From Pseudolabrys sp. (GTDB lineage: Bacteria; Pseudomonadota; Alphaproteobacteria; Rhizobiales; Xanthobacteraceae): a DNA stretch of 44,320 nt. Positions 17,728-25,461 of the stretch are shown piece after piece. The stretch lies in contig JALHNV010000022.1 in the NCBI GenBank assembly GCA_022843325.1, positions 1 to 44,320 of the forward strand. Direction: 5' to 3'. Numbering within the stretch: the first letter of the stretch is position 1; every line of letters starts with the position of its first letter. Both the position numbers and the translations under genes were made by a program. Below the pieces are notes generated by a model. The model was not told where the DNA came from. It saw only the letters and a program-made list of their open reading frames with translations, and made no database searches.

Positions 17728-17744
17728 TTGCGAATAGTTTGCAA
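17728..17744 (-). promoter_or_regulatory. Mur/Fur-type operator 2 upstream of sitA
   Basis: On the minus strand this site reads TTGCAAACTATTCGCAA, identical to operator 1 at 16 of 17 positions, so the two lie in inverted orientation. It overlaps the probable transcription start. A further perfect palindrome TGCAATTGCA overlaps its right edge (17740-17749). Confidence 0.75.
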
Positions 17745-17795
17745 TTGCAGGAATGGCCGCTCGGCGGTGTCCGCCTCGGCCTGGAGGCGAGGCAT

Positions 17796-18707
17796 ATGCT
17801 TTTCACTTCGACAGGTTGGCGCCGGGCGCTGATGGTGGCCGCCGCCTTGGTGCTGAACGCGCCGGGCATTGCGCAGGCGCAGGCGACCAAGCCCTTCAAG
17901 GTCGTTACCACTTTCACCGTCATCCAGGACATTGCCCAGAACGTCGCCGGCGACAAAGCCGTGGTCGAGTCGATCACCAAACCGGGCGCCGAGATCCACG
18001 ACTACCAGCCGACCCCTGGCGACATTGTGCGCGCCCAGGAAGCCAATCTGGTGCTGTGGAACGGCTTCAACCTGGAGCGCTGGTTCGAGAAGTTCTTTCA
18101 GAACGTCAAGGATGTGCCGAGTGTCGTGGTCACCGACGGGGTCACGCCCGTGGGGATTACCGAAGGGCCTTATGCCGGCAAGCCCAATCCGCATGCCTGG
18201 ATGTCGCCGAGCAATGCGCTGATCTATGTCGAGAACATCCGCAAGGCGCTGGCGCAATACGACCCGGCCAATGCCGAGGCCTATAACCGCAACGCGGCTG
18301 CGTACTCCGCCAGGATCAAGGCGCTGGATGAGCCGTTGCGCAAGCGTCTGGCGGCGATCCCCGAGGCGCAGCGCGTCCTGGTGACCAGCGAAGGCGCCTT
18401 CAGCTACCTGACCCGCGACTACCAGATGCGCGAAGCCTATCTCTGGCCGATCAATGCCGACGAGCAGGGCACCCCGCAGCAGGTGCGCAAAGTCATCGAC
18501 CTGGTGCGGAAGAACAAGATCCCGGTCGTGTTCAGTGAAAGCACCATATCGGACCGTGCCGCCAAGCAGGTCGCGCGCGAGACCGGCGCGCGCTACGGCG
18601 GTGTTCTCTATGTCGACTCGCTGAGTCTGCAGGGCGGACCGGTGCCGACTTTTCTCGATCTGCTGCGCGTGACGGTCGAGACCATCGCCAAGGGCTTCGG
18701 CAAGTGA
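17796..18707 (+). CDS. sitA: Manganese/iron ABC transporter substrate-binding protein
   Basis: Periplasmic receptor that binds Mn2+ (or Fe2+) and delivers it to SitCD. The 303-residue precursor has a signal peptide ending near AQAQA (residues 26-30). Metal ligands of the cluster A-I family are all visible: His68 (EIHDYQPTP), His133 (NPHAWMSP), Glu199 (SEGAFSYL) and Asp274 (YVDSLS). The [10 protein letters not shown] and [10 protein letters not shown] wording points to SitA rather than zinc-binding ZnuA, and no histidine-rich loop is present. GGAGG precedes the ATG at 17796. An in-frame ATG at 17739 lies inside operator 2 and is rejected. Confidence 0.94.
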   Translation: MLFTSTGWRRALMVAAALVLNAPGIAQAQATKPFKVVTTFTVIQDIAQNVAGDKAVVESITKPGAEIHDYQPTPGDIVRAQEANLVLWNGFNLERWFEKFFQNVKDVPSVVVTDGVTPVGITEGPYAGKPNPHAWMSPSNALIYVENIRKALAQYDPANAEAYNRNAAAYSARIKALDEPLRKRLAAIPEAQRVLVTSEGAFSYLTRDYQMREAYLWPINADEQGTPQQVRKVIDLVRKNKIPVVFSESTISDRAAKQVARETGARYGGVLYVDSLSLQGGPVPTFLDLLRVTVETIAKGFGK

Positions 18708-19606
18708 CCGCGCCCGCAGCGTCCATCGCCGCGGCCCCGGATGCCGGTCTCGGCGCCAGCATTTCGGTGCGCGACCTCAACGTCACTTATCCGAATGGCT
18801 TCACCGCCGTGCGCGACGCCTCGTTCGACCTCGATCCCGGCACCATCTGCGCGCTGGTCGGCATCAACGGCAGCGGCAAGTCGACCATCTTCAAGGCCAT
18901 CATGGGATTCGTCCGGCCGTCGGCCGGCGAGGTGCGGCTGTGCGGCCTGCCGGTCGGCGAGGCGCTCAAGCGCAACATCGTCGCCTACGTGCCGCAGAGC
19001 GAGGACGTCGACTGGAATTTCCCGGTGCTGGTCGAGACCGTGGTGATGATGGGCCGCTACGGCCACATGAATTTCCTGCGCATGCCGTCGCGCGCCGACC
19101 GCTACAAGGTCGACGAAGCGCTGGAGCGGGTCGGCATGACGGCCTACCGCACGCGGCAGATCGGCGAACTCAGCGGCGGCCAGAAGAAGCGGGTGTTTCT
19201 GGCCCGCGCGCTGGCGCAGGAAGGCCGCATCATTCTGCTGGACGAACCGTTCACCGGCGTCGACGTCAAGACCGAGGCGGCGATCATTGGCCTGCTGCGC
19301 GAACTGCGCGCCTCCGGCCATCTGATGCTGGTATCGACCCATAATCTCGGCAGCGTGCCGGACTTCTGCGATCACGTCGTGCTGCTCAACCGCACGGTGC
19401 TCGCCGCCGGGCCGACCGCCGCGGTGTTTACGCAGAAAAATCTCGAGCGCGCCTTCGGCGGCGTGCTGCGCAATTTCCAGCTCGGCGGCGCCGCACTCCA
19501 TGACGACGACGACGCCCGCAGCGTCACCGTGCTGACCGACGACGAGCGGCCGCTGGTGATTTACGGCGACAAGCACAGCCGCCGGCAGGATCCCGATGGA
19601 CAGTGA
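18704..19606 (+). CDS. sitB: Manganese/iron ABC transporter ATP-binding protein
   Basis: Cytoplasmic ATPase of the SitABCD importer. The 300-residue protein has Walker [11 protein letters not shown]-loop [10 protein letters not shown], signature LSGGQKKR, Walker [12 protein letters not shown] and switch His in VSTHNLGS. The start is a GTG that overlaps the sitA stop (GTGA, 18704-18707). About 45 residues after the ATPase core are polar and acidic ([10 protein letters not shown]...), a normal SitB-type tail. It overlaps sitC by 11 bases. Confidence 0.95.
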   Translation: MTAPAASIAAAPDAGLGASISVRDLNVTYPNGFTAVRDASFDLDPGTICALVGINGSGKSTIFKAIMGFVRPSAGEVRLCGLPVGEALKRNIVAYVPQSEDVDWNFPVLVETVVMMGRYGHMNFLRMPSRADRYKVDEALERVGMTAYRTRQIGELSGGQKKRVFLARALAQEGRIILLDEPFTGVDVKTEAAIIGLLRELRASGHLMLVSTHNLGSVPDFCDHVVLLNRTVLAAGPTAAVFTQKNLERAFGGVLRNFQLGGAALHDDDDARSVTVLTDDERPLVIYGDKHSRRQDPDGQ

Positions 19607-20474
19607 GATGAGCCTGCTCAGCCAGCTGCTGATCCCGTTCGAATACAGCTACATGCTGAAGGCGATGTGGGTGAGCGCGCTGGTCGGCGGGGTCTGTGCC
19701 TTCCTGTCGGCCTATCTGATGCTCAAGGGCTGGTCGCTGATGGGCGATGCGCTGGCGCACTCGATCGTGCCGGGCGTCGCCGCCGCCTATATCATCGGCG
19801 CGCCCTTCGCCGCCGGCGCGTTCTTCGCCGGCATTCTCGCCTCGGTGGCGATGAATTTCATCAAGCAGAAGTCGCGGCTGCGCGAGGACGCGGTGATCGG
19901 GCTGGTGTTCACCGCGCTGTTTGCACTCGGCTTGCTGATGGCCTCGATCTGGCCGACGTCGGTCAGCATCCAGTCGATCGTGCTCGGCAATATCCTGGCC
20001 ATCGCCGACGAGGACGTGGTGCAGGTCGCGATCATCGCCGGCGTGTCGCTCGGCATTTTGCTGCTGGTCTGGAAGGACCTCATGGTGACCTTCTTCGACG
20101 AAAACCACGCCCGCAGCATCGGCATCAGAACGACGTTCCTGAAAGGGCTGTTCTTCACGCTGCTCAGCGCCTGCACGGTGGCGGCGTTGCAGACCGTCGG
20201 CGCCTGCCTCGTGATCGCCATGGTGGTGACGCCAGGCGCCACCGCCTATCTGCTGACGGACCGGTTCGGCCGGCTGATTATCATCAGCGTCATCCTTGGC
20301 GTCACCACCAGCTTTGCCGGCGCCTATATCAGTTACTTTCTCGACGGCGCCACCGGCGGGGTGATCGTCTGCCTGCAAACGCTACTGTTCCTGCTGGCGT
20401 TTTTCTTTGCACCCAAGCACGGCATGCTGGCGTCGCGCCGGCGGCAGCGCGTGGCGATCGAGGCCGCAGCATGA
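19596..20474 (+). CDS. sitC: Manganese/iron ABC transporter permease
   Basis: Inner-membrane permease of the ABC-3 family, 292 residues with about eight hydrophobic helices. The family motifs [20 protein letters not shown] near the N-terminus and [19 protein letters not shown] are present. The ATG at 19596 has AGGA six bases upstream and overlaps sitB; an ATG four codons later (19608) is an alternative. The stop overlaps the sitD ATG (ATGA). Confidence 0.95.
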   Translation: MDSEMSLLSQLLIPFEYSYMLKAMWVSALVGGVCAFLSAYLMLKGWSLMGDALAHSIVPGVAAAYIIGAPFAAGAFFAGILASVAMNFIKQKSRLREDAVIGLVFTALFALGLLMASIWPTSVSIQSIVLGNILAIADEDVVQVAIIAGVSLGILLLVWKDLMVTFFDENHARSIGIRTTFLKGLFFTLLSACTVAALQTVGACLVIAMVVTPGATAYLLTDRFGRLIIISVILGVTTSFAGAYISYFLDGATGGVIVCLQTLLFLLAFFFAPKHGMLASRRRQRVAIEAAA

Positions 20475-21322
20475 ACGCGGTGATCGACTGGTTCGTGGTG
20501 CCGCTCGGCTATCCGTTCATGCAGCGGGCGCTGATCGTGTCGCTCTTGGTCGCGGCGGTCTGCGCCGTGCTGTCCTGCTATCTGGTGCTGAAGGGCTGGT
20601 CGCTCATGGGCGACGCCATTTCGCACGCGGTGCTGCCGGGCATCGTGCTGGCCTATGTGGTCGGCCTGCCGCTGGCGGTCGGCGCCTTCACCGCGGGACT
20701 GTCCTGCGCGCTGCTGACCGGTTACCTCAAGGAGAACAGCCGGGTGAAGGAGGACACGGTAATGGGCATCGTGTTCTCAGGTATGTTCGGGCTGGGTCTG
20801 GTGATCTTCAGCAAGGTCGAGACCGACCAGCATCTCTTGCACATCCTGTTCGGTAATGTGCTTGGCGTCACGGTGGGCGATCTGGTCGAGACTGCCATCG
20901 TCGCCGGCGGCACGCTGCTGGTCGTGCTGGTGAAGCGGCGCGACCTGTTGCTGTACTGCTTCGATCCCAACCACGCGCGCACCATCGGCCTGCCGGTCCG
21001 GGTGCTGCATTACGGGTTGCTGGTGCTGCTATCGCTGACCATCGTGGCGTCGCTGAAGGCGGTCGGCATTATCCTGGTGATCGCCATGCTGATCGCGCCG
21101 GGCGCCACTGCCTATCTGCTGACCGACAGCTTCGAGCGCATGCTGGCGATCGCGACCGTTGTGGCGACGGTGTCGGCCGCTATCGGCACGGTGGCGAGCT
21201 TCCACCTTGACGGCGCTACCGGCGCTTGCATCGTGCTCACCCAGGCGATGTTTTTCGTGGCGGCGTTCCTGTTTGCGCCGAAGCACGGCATCTGGCGGCG
21301 CGCGCGCACGACTGCCGCCTGA
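20471..21322 (+). CDS. sitD: Manganese/iron ABC transporter permease
   Basis: Second ABC-3 family permease, 283 residues, related to SitC by an old duplication (shared [18 protein letters not shown] and [19 protein letters not shown]). Together they form the transmembrane channel for Mn2+/Fe2+. It is the last gene of the operon. No strong terminator is visible in the following 150 bases. The four-gene order A-B-C-D with overlaps matches known sit operons. Confidence 0.95.
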   Translation: MNAVIDWFVVPLGYPFMQRALIVSLLVAAVCAVLSCYLVLKGWSLMGDAISHAVLPGIVLAYVVGLPLAVGAFTAGLSCALLTGYLKENSRVKEDTVMGIVFSGMFGLGLVIFSKVETDQHLLHILFGNVLGVTVGDLVETAIVAGGTLLVVLVKRRDLLLYCFDPNHARTIGLPVRVLHYGLLVLLSLTIVASLKAVGIILVIAMLIAPGATAYLLTDSFERMLAIATVVATVSAAIGTVASFHLDGATGACIVLTQAMFFVAAFLFAPKHGIWRRARTTAA

Positions 21323-21405
21323 GCGGCTATGCTTCGACCTTTCCCTTGTACGGCGAGCACGGCACCGCGTTTGCGCGCGTCTGGCGCCTTGAATTGTATC
21401 GATTA

Positions 21406-21434
21406 TTGCACTCAACCTGAAGTAGATGTATCAT
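21406..21434 (+). promoter_or_regulatory. Candidate sigma-70 promoter of the 21.5-kb hypothetical gene
   Basis: TTGCAC (21406-21411), a 17-base spacer, then TATCAT (21429-21434), which matches the -10 consensus at five of six positions. Transcription would start near 21441 and leave a leader of about 32 bases before the ATG at 21473. Confidence 0.45.
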
Positions 21435-21472
21435 TGCGGGTGCAGGCGTTTGACAGGGCCGATAGGCACGTC

Positions 21473-22132
21473 ATGGATTTTGTCGTCAAAGCCGGTTTCT
21501 TGACTGCGGCTTTCGCGGCACTTGGGTACGTTTCAAAGCTCATCATTGAGTGGCTCAAGTTCCTGATCGATGAGCACCGACGGCGCCGCTCTCAATTGGT
21601 CCAATTGGAGTCGCTTTTGCGCGCCTCGTGGCTAACTTATTCCTCCCAAGCTCAGCATCGGAATAACTTGGCGGCGCTAATAGCGGAACGAACAAAAAGC
21701 CCTCTTAAGGGCGGCGAGTCCGGTTTCGATCAATATTTCGTCGATGCCTACGACACTTTTACGCCGGCCGAAACGGATCTGCATGATATTATCCGGGCCT
21801 ACACAATGCATGCGCTACGCATGATCAATGCGTCGCTGCTTAAGTGGGTTCAGGACGATACTTATTTCAAAGCCCAGAGCGGCCCGAAGCCGCTTGGCCA
21901 ATTTGCTGCCAAACTTGCAGTCTTGGAGACTCATTTGATCTTGTGGGCCGCCAAGTATGAGGCCTGGATTCCGCAATTCAAGAAGCGCTCATTGGTTTAT
22001 CTCGCCGACGAGAAAAATCACGGCGTCGGATTCCCGAAAGGAATTGATGAATTGATCCCGGTTATTCAAAAAAGCCTCGACTCTTCGAGGTTAGGCCGCC
22101 TGGAGCGGATTTCGGATCGTCTCGGCGGCTAA
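21473..22132 (+). CDS. Membrane-anchored helical protein of unknown function, lower GC
   Basis: A 219-residue protein I cannot assign. Residues 4-26 ([19 protein letters not shown]...) form one membrane helix, followed at once by a basic cluster (EHRRRR), so the remainder should face the cytoplasm. That part looks mostly helical, with acidic and aromatic patches and a late segment [14 protein letters not shown] that may be a family signature. Base composition is lower (50-55% GC in lines I counted) and codon use is more relaxed than in neighbours, suggesting recent acquisition. It has a candidate promoter of its own. Its stop overlaps that of bpt by 4 bases. I see no nuclease, toxin or enzyme motif. 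Confidence 0.75.
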   Translation: MDFVVKAGFLTAAFAALGYVSKLIIEWLKFLIDEHRRRRSQLVQLESLLRASWLTYSSQAQHRNNLAALIAERTKSPLKGGESGFDQYFVDAYDTFTPAETDLHDIIRAYTMHALRMINASLLKWVQDDTYFKAQSGPKPLGQFAAKLAVLETHLILWAAKYEAWIPQFKKRSLVYLADEKNHGVGFPKGIDELIPVIQKSLDSSRLGRLERISDRLGG

Positions 22133-22878
22133 CGCTCAACCCGCGTCCACCCGCTCGCCATCAACCGCTCCTGCGGCAGGAAGCGGCCTTTGTAATCCAT
22201 CTTGCGCGAGCCCGGCACCCAGTAGCCGAGATAGACGTAAGCCAGCCCCATTGCCCTGGCGCGGGCGATGTGGTCGAGGATCATGAAGGTGCCGAGCGAG
22301 CGGTCGCCGGCTTCCGGGTCGAAGAACGAATAGACCATCGACAGTCCGTCGCTGAGGACGTCGGTCAGCGCCACGGAGAGCAACTGGCCGGCGCCGCGGC
22401 CGTTGATGCCGCTGTCCGGCCCGCGCCGGCGGTATTCGACCAGCCTTGTGTCGACATGGCTATCCTCGATCATCATGGCGTAGTCGAGCACCGTCATGTC
22501 GGCCATGCCGCCGTCGCGGTGGCGGGCGTCGAGATAGGCGCGGAAGACCGAATACTGCTCGGAGGTCGGTGCCGAGGCGCGCATGTCGCCGATGACATCG
22601 GCGTTGCGCTCGGCGTTGCGACGCATGTTGCGCGACGGTACGAAATCGTTGACGACGACCCGAACCGAGACGCAGGCGCGGCAGGTCTCGCAGGCGGGCC
22701 GGTAGGCGATCGATTGGCTGCGGCGGAAGCCGCCATGGGTGAGCAGGTCGTTGAGTTCGCCGGACTTCTCGCCCACCAGATGGGTGAACACCTTCCGCTC
22801 TTCCTGTCCCTTGAGATAGGGGCAGGGCGACGGCGCGGTCAGATAGAACTGCGGCGTGTCGCGGGAATGCTGGGTCAC
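22129..22878 (-). CDS. bpt: Aspartate/glutamate leucyltransferase (N-end rule)
   Basis: Transfers leucine from Leu-tRNA to proteins with N-terminal Asp or Glu, marking them for ClpAP. The 249-residue length and sequence match the bacterial Bpt branch of the arginyltransferase family: [18 protein letters not shown] at the N-terminus, the [12 protein letters not shown] cysteine motif, [21 protein letters not shown] and [20 protein letters not shown]. It converges on the hypothetical gene with a 4-base overlap. The adjacent leftward gene is an RDD membrane protein. Confidence 0.95.
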   Translation of the reverse strand: MTQHSRDTPQFYLTAPSPCPYLKGQEERKVFTHLVGEKSGELNDLLTHGGFRRSQSIAYRPACETCRACVSVRVVVNDFVPSRNMRRNAERNADVIGDMRASAPTSEQYSVFRAYLDARHRDGGMADMTVLDYAMMIEDSHVDTRLVEYRRRGPDSGINGRGAGQLLSVALTDVLSDGLSMVYSFFDPEAGDRSLGTFMILDHIARARAMGLAYVYLGYWVPGSRKMDYKGRFLPQERLMASGWTRVER

Positions 22879-22976
22879 TTACGGTGCCGTCAATTCAGGG
22901 GAACCCTGTGGACTCATGGCGCAGCATTGCGCGAAGCGGGGCCGCCGTCAAAGACCGGTTTCCGGCCCCGCCGTCA

Positions 22977-23495
22977 TTACCGGGCGCCGGACGGCGCCAT
23001 ATAGGACCGCAGCATGGCGGCGCGGGCGCTGTTGTTGATCACCACGGTCCCCAGAATGATGTCGTGGAGCAGCCGGCGGCGGACGTTGAAGAACGGCACC
23101 AGCAGGATGAACGGCGTGAAGAACGACACCGTGAACCAGAAGCCGATGGCGTGGACCGCGCCGAGCACGAAATAGCTCGGGCCGCCGTACCAGGTGCGCA
23201 TCTCCAGATCCATCACCCGCATGCCGATGGTGGCGGAACGCTCGCCGCCGAGCGTCAGGCCGAAATAGACCAGGGCCCAGATCACGGCGGCCGGCGACAG
23301 CAGCCAGTACAGCATGAAGCCGAGGCCGAGCGTGATAATGCCGAAGGCGAAAATGAACATCGCCGCCAGCACCACCGGGATCGAAATCACGAGAAAGTCG
23401 ATCAGGAACGCGATGACCCGGCGTGACAGCACGCCCTCGAACAGTTCCGGCTGAGTGGCCGGATCGTAGGCATGGGGTCGGACGTCCATGGACAT
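22977..23495 (-). CDS. RDD-family membrane protein
   Basis: A 172-residue inner-membrane protein. It has the RDD signature as SRRVIAFLIDFLVISIP near residue 24, three to four hydrophobic helices (about 27-48, 53-80, 105-130), and the second motif TIGMRVMDLEM. The C-terminus carries RRRLLHDIILGTVV, where the family's second Asp lies. Its transport or other role is unproven. AAGGAGG eight bases before the ATG at 23495 fixes the start. It is transcribed with or ahead of bpt and diverges from the threonine dehydratase gene. Confidence 0.92.
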   Translation of the reverse strand: MSMDVRPHAYDPATQPELFEGVLSRRVIAFLIDFLVISIPVVLAAMFIFAFGIITLGLGFMLYWLLSPAAVIWALVYFGLTLGGERSATIGMRVMDLEMRTWYGGPSYFVLGAVHAIGFWFTVSFFTPFILLVPFFNVRRRLLHDIILGTVVINNSARAAMLRSYMAPSGAR

Positions 23496-23657
23496 GTCGC
23501 GTGCCTCCTTGAGGCGGGAGTGAGGTCGTTCGCTACCGACATGGATGTTACCCCGGCCCAGCGCAAGAGGACAGACGCCGGCGCGCCGCCCTGAACGCAT
23601 CTGGTGCGCGCGGCGGCCCTGCGGCATGGTGGCCGGAGCAAATTCGGAGACGCCGCC

Positions 23658-24881
23658 TTGACTGTGACCCTTGCCGACATCCAGGAGGCCCGCCGCCTCA
23701 TCGCGGGCACGGTGCTGCGCACGCCGATGCTGCCGGCGCCGCGGCTGTCGGCGCTGACCGGGGCCGACGTCTACGTCAAATATGAGAATCTCCAGGTCAC
23801 CAATTCGTTCAAGGACCGTGGCGCGCTGGTCAAGCTGTCCTCGCTGACCGAGCCTGAGCGCGCGCGGGGCGTGGTCGCGATGTCGGCCGGCAACCATGCC
23901 CAGTCGGTTGCCTATCACGCCGCTCGGCTGGGCATCCCGGCCACCATCGTCATGCCGGTGACGACACCCTTCGTGAAGGTCGCCGCGACGCGGTCGCACG
24001 GCGCCGAGGTCGTGCTCGACGGGGAGACCGTCGCCGAGGCGCAGGCCCGCTGCGAAACGATCATGGCAGAGCGCGGCCTGACGCTGGTGCACCCGTATGA
24101 CGATCCGCATGTCATGGCCGGGCAGGGCACCATCGCCCTCGAGATGCTGGAGGAAGTCCCCGATCTTGACGTGCTGGTGATCCCGATCGGCGGCGGCGGG
24201 CTGATTGCGGGCAATGCCATCGCCGCCCGCGCCGTCAAGCCGGACATCGCCATCGTCGGCGCCGAGGCGGCGCTCTATCCGTCGGTGTGGAATGCGCTGC
24301 GCGGCGAGCAGCGGCCGGTCGGCGGTTCGACCTTGGCCGAGGGCATCGCGGTCAAGAATGTCGGCAAGCTGACGCTGCCGGTGATCCGCGACCTGGTGGT
24401 TGAGATTGTTCTGGTCGACGAGGAACACCTCGAGCGGGCGGTCAACGCCTATCTGACTCTGCAGAAAACCATGGCCGAAGGCGCCGGCGCTGCCGGGCTC
24501 GCCGCGCTGCTGGCGGAGCCCGCGCGTTTCACCGGCAAGAAGGTCGGGCTTATCCTGTGCGGCGGCAATATCGATCCGCGCATTCTGGCGTCGATCATGG
24601 TGCGCGAACTCGACCGCGAGAACCGCATCGTCTCGTTCCGGCTCACCATCCCGGACCGCCCCGGCGTGCTCGGCATCATCGCGACGCGTCTCGGCGCGCT
24701 GGGGGCCAATATTCTCGAGGTCGAGCACCGCCGGCTGCTGCTGGACGTGCCGGCCAAAGGCGCCAAGCTCGACGTCACGATCGAGACGCGCGACGCCACG
24801 CATGCCAACGAGATCATGAGCGCGCTCACCGGCGACGGTTTTCAACCCGTGCGGATCGCGGCCGGCAGCAGCGCCGAGTGA
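23658..24881 (+). CDS. Threonine dehydratase (threonine ammonia-lyase) with ACT domain
   Basis: PLP enzyme that deaminates threonine to 2-oxobutyrate, for isoleucine synthesis or threonine breakdown. The 407-residue protein has the PLP lysine Lys52 in NSFKDRGA, the glycine-rich phosphate loop IGGGGLIAGN, and one C-terminal ACT domain (about 330-402, VSFRLTIPDRPGVLGIIATRL). That layout matches the single-ACT TdcB/IlvA type rather than the two-ACT E. coli IlvA. Its start appears to be TTG at 23658, with GGAG eight bases upstream (23646-23649). The only other in-frame option upstream is a GTG at 23604 with no ribosome site. Confidence 0.9.
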   Translation: MTVTLADIQEARRLIAGTVLRTPMLPAPRLSALTGADVYVKYENLQVTNSFKDRGALVKLSSLTEPERARGVVAMSAGNHAQSVAYHAARLGIPATIVMPVTTPFVKVAATRSHGAEVVLDGETVAEAQARCETIMAERGLTLVHPYDDPHVMAGQGTIALEMLEEVPDLDVLVIPIGGGGLIAGNAIAARAVKPDIAIVGAEAALYPSVWNALRGEQRPVGGSTLAEGIAVKNVGKLTLPVIRDLVVEIVLVDEEHLERAVNAYLTLQKTMAEGAGAAGLAALLAEPARFTGKKVGLILCGGNIDPRILASIMVRELDRENRIVSFRLTIPDRPGVLGIIATRLGALGANILEVEHRRLLLDVPAKGAKLDVTIETRDATHANEIMSALTGDGFQPVRIAAGSSAE

Positions 24882-24979
24882 CACGCAGGCGTTTAGTCCG
24901 CTTTCATTAAGTTGCAACCGGCTGCTGGCATTGTTGTTGCTTTCCATACAACAGTTGATCGCATCTTTATGGAGCCTTT

Positions 24980-25432
24980 ATGCCCGCGACCTATTCCACG
25001 GCCGGCCGACGGCCATTCGGTTCTTCTTCGGTAATTGACGATTCGGCGTTGCTGATTGGCCGCATCGTGCTGGTGGCGATGTATGTCTTTTCCGGCGCCG
25101 ACAAGTTCATGAACCTGTCCGGCATCGCCGCCGCGATCGGCTCCAAGGGACTGCCGATGCCGATGGTGCTGGCTGTTCTGGCGGCCGCCGGCGAAGTCAT
25201 CGGCGGCCTGTTGATCGCGATCGGTCTGCAGACCCGGCTGGCGGCGTCCGGGCTGCTGATATTCACAATGGTGGCGAGTTATTTCTTCCACGCCTTCTGG
25301 CTGCTGCCGGAGGGCGCCGAGCGCATGAACGAGATGATCCATTTCATGAAGAACGCCTCGCTCTGCGGCGCCTTCCTGATGCTGATCGGCGTCGGACCAG
25401 GGCGTTACTCGGTGGATTTCCGGGCGCCGTAG
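24980..25432 (+). CDS. DoxX-family membrane protein
   Basis: A 150-residue protein with four predicted membrane helices. The DoxX pattern is clear: LLIGRIVLVAMYVFSGADKF near residue 25, then AAAGEVIGGLLIAIGLQTRLAA and a histidine-containing loop (FFHAFWLLP). Members are linked to quinone-dependent thiosulfate oxidation or redox stress, but many have no known role. GGAG lies five bases before the ATG. It converges on the molybdenum hydroxylase gene and stands alone, with a 98-base spacer behind threonine dehydratase. Confidence 0.9.
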   Translation: MPATYSTAGRRPFGSSSVIDDSALLIGRIVLVAMYVFSGADKFMNLSGIAAAIGSKGLPMPMVLAVLAAAGEVIGGLLIAIGLQTRLAASGLLIFTMVASYFFHAFWLLPEGAERMNEMIHFMKNASLCGAFLMLIGVGPGRYSVDFRAP

Positions 25433-25461
25433 CGCCCGGCCGGACCGTTGGCGGTGCAGCG

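Noticed and set aside
22977..24947. A 656-residue minus-strand frame running through the threonine dehydratase region into the RDD gene
   Set aside because: Only the last 172 codons (from 23495) are real. AAGGAGG and the RDD signature mark the start, and the rest is the shadow of threonine dehydratase.
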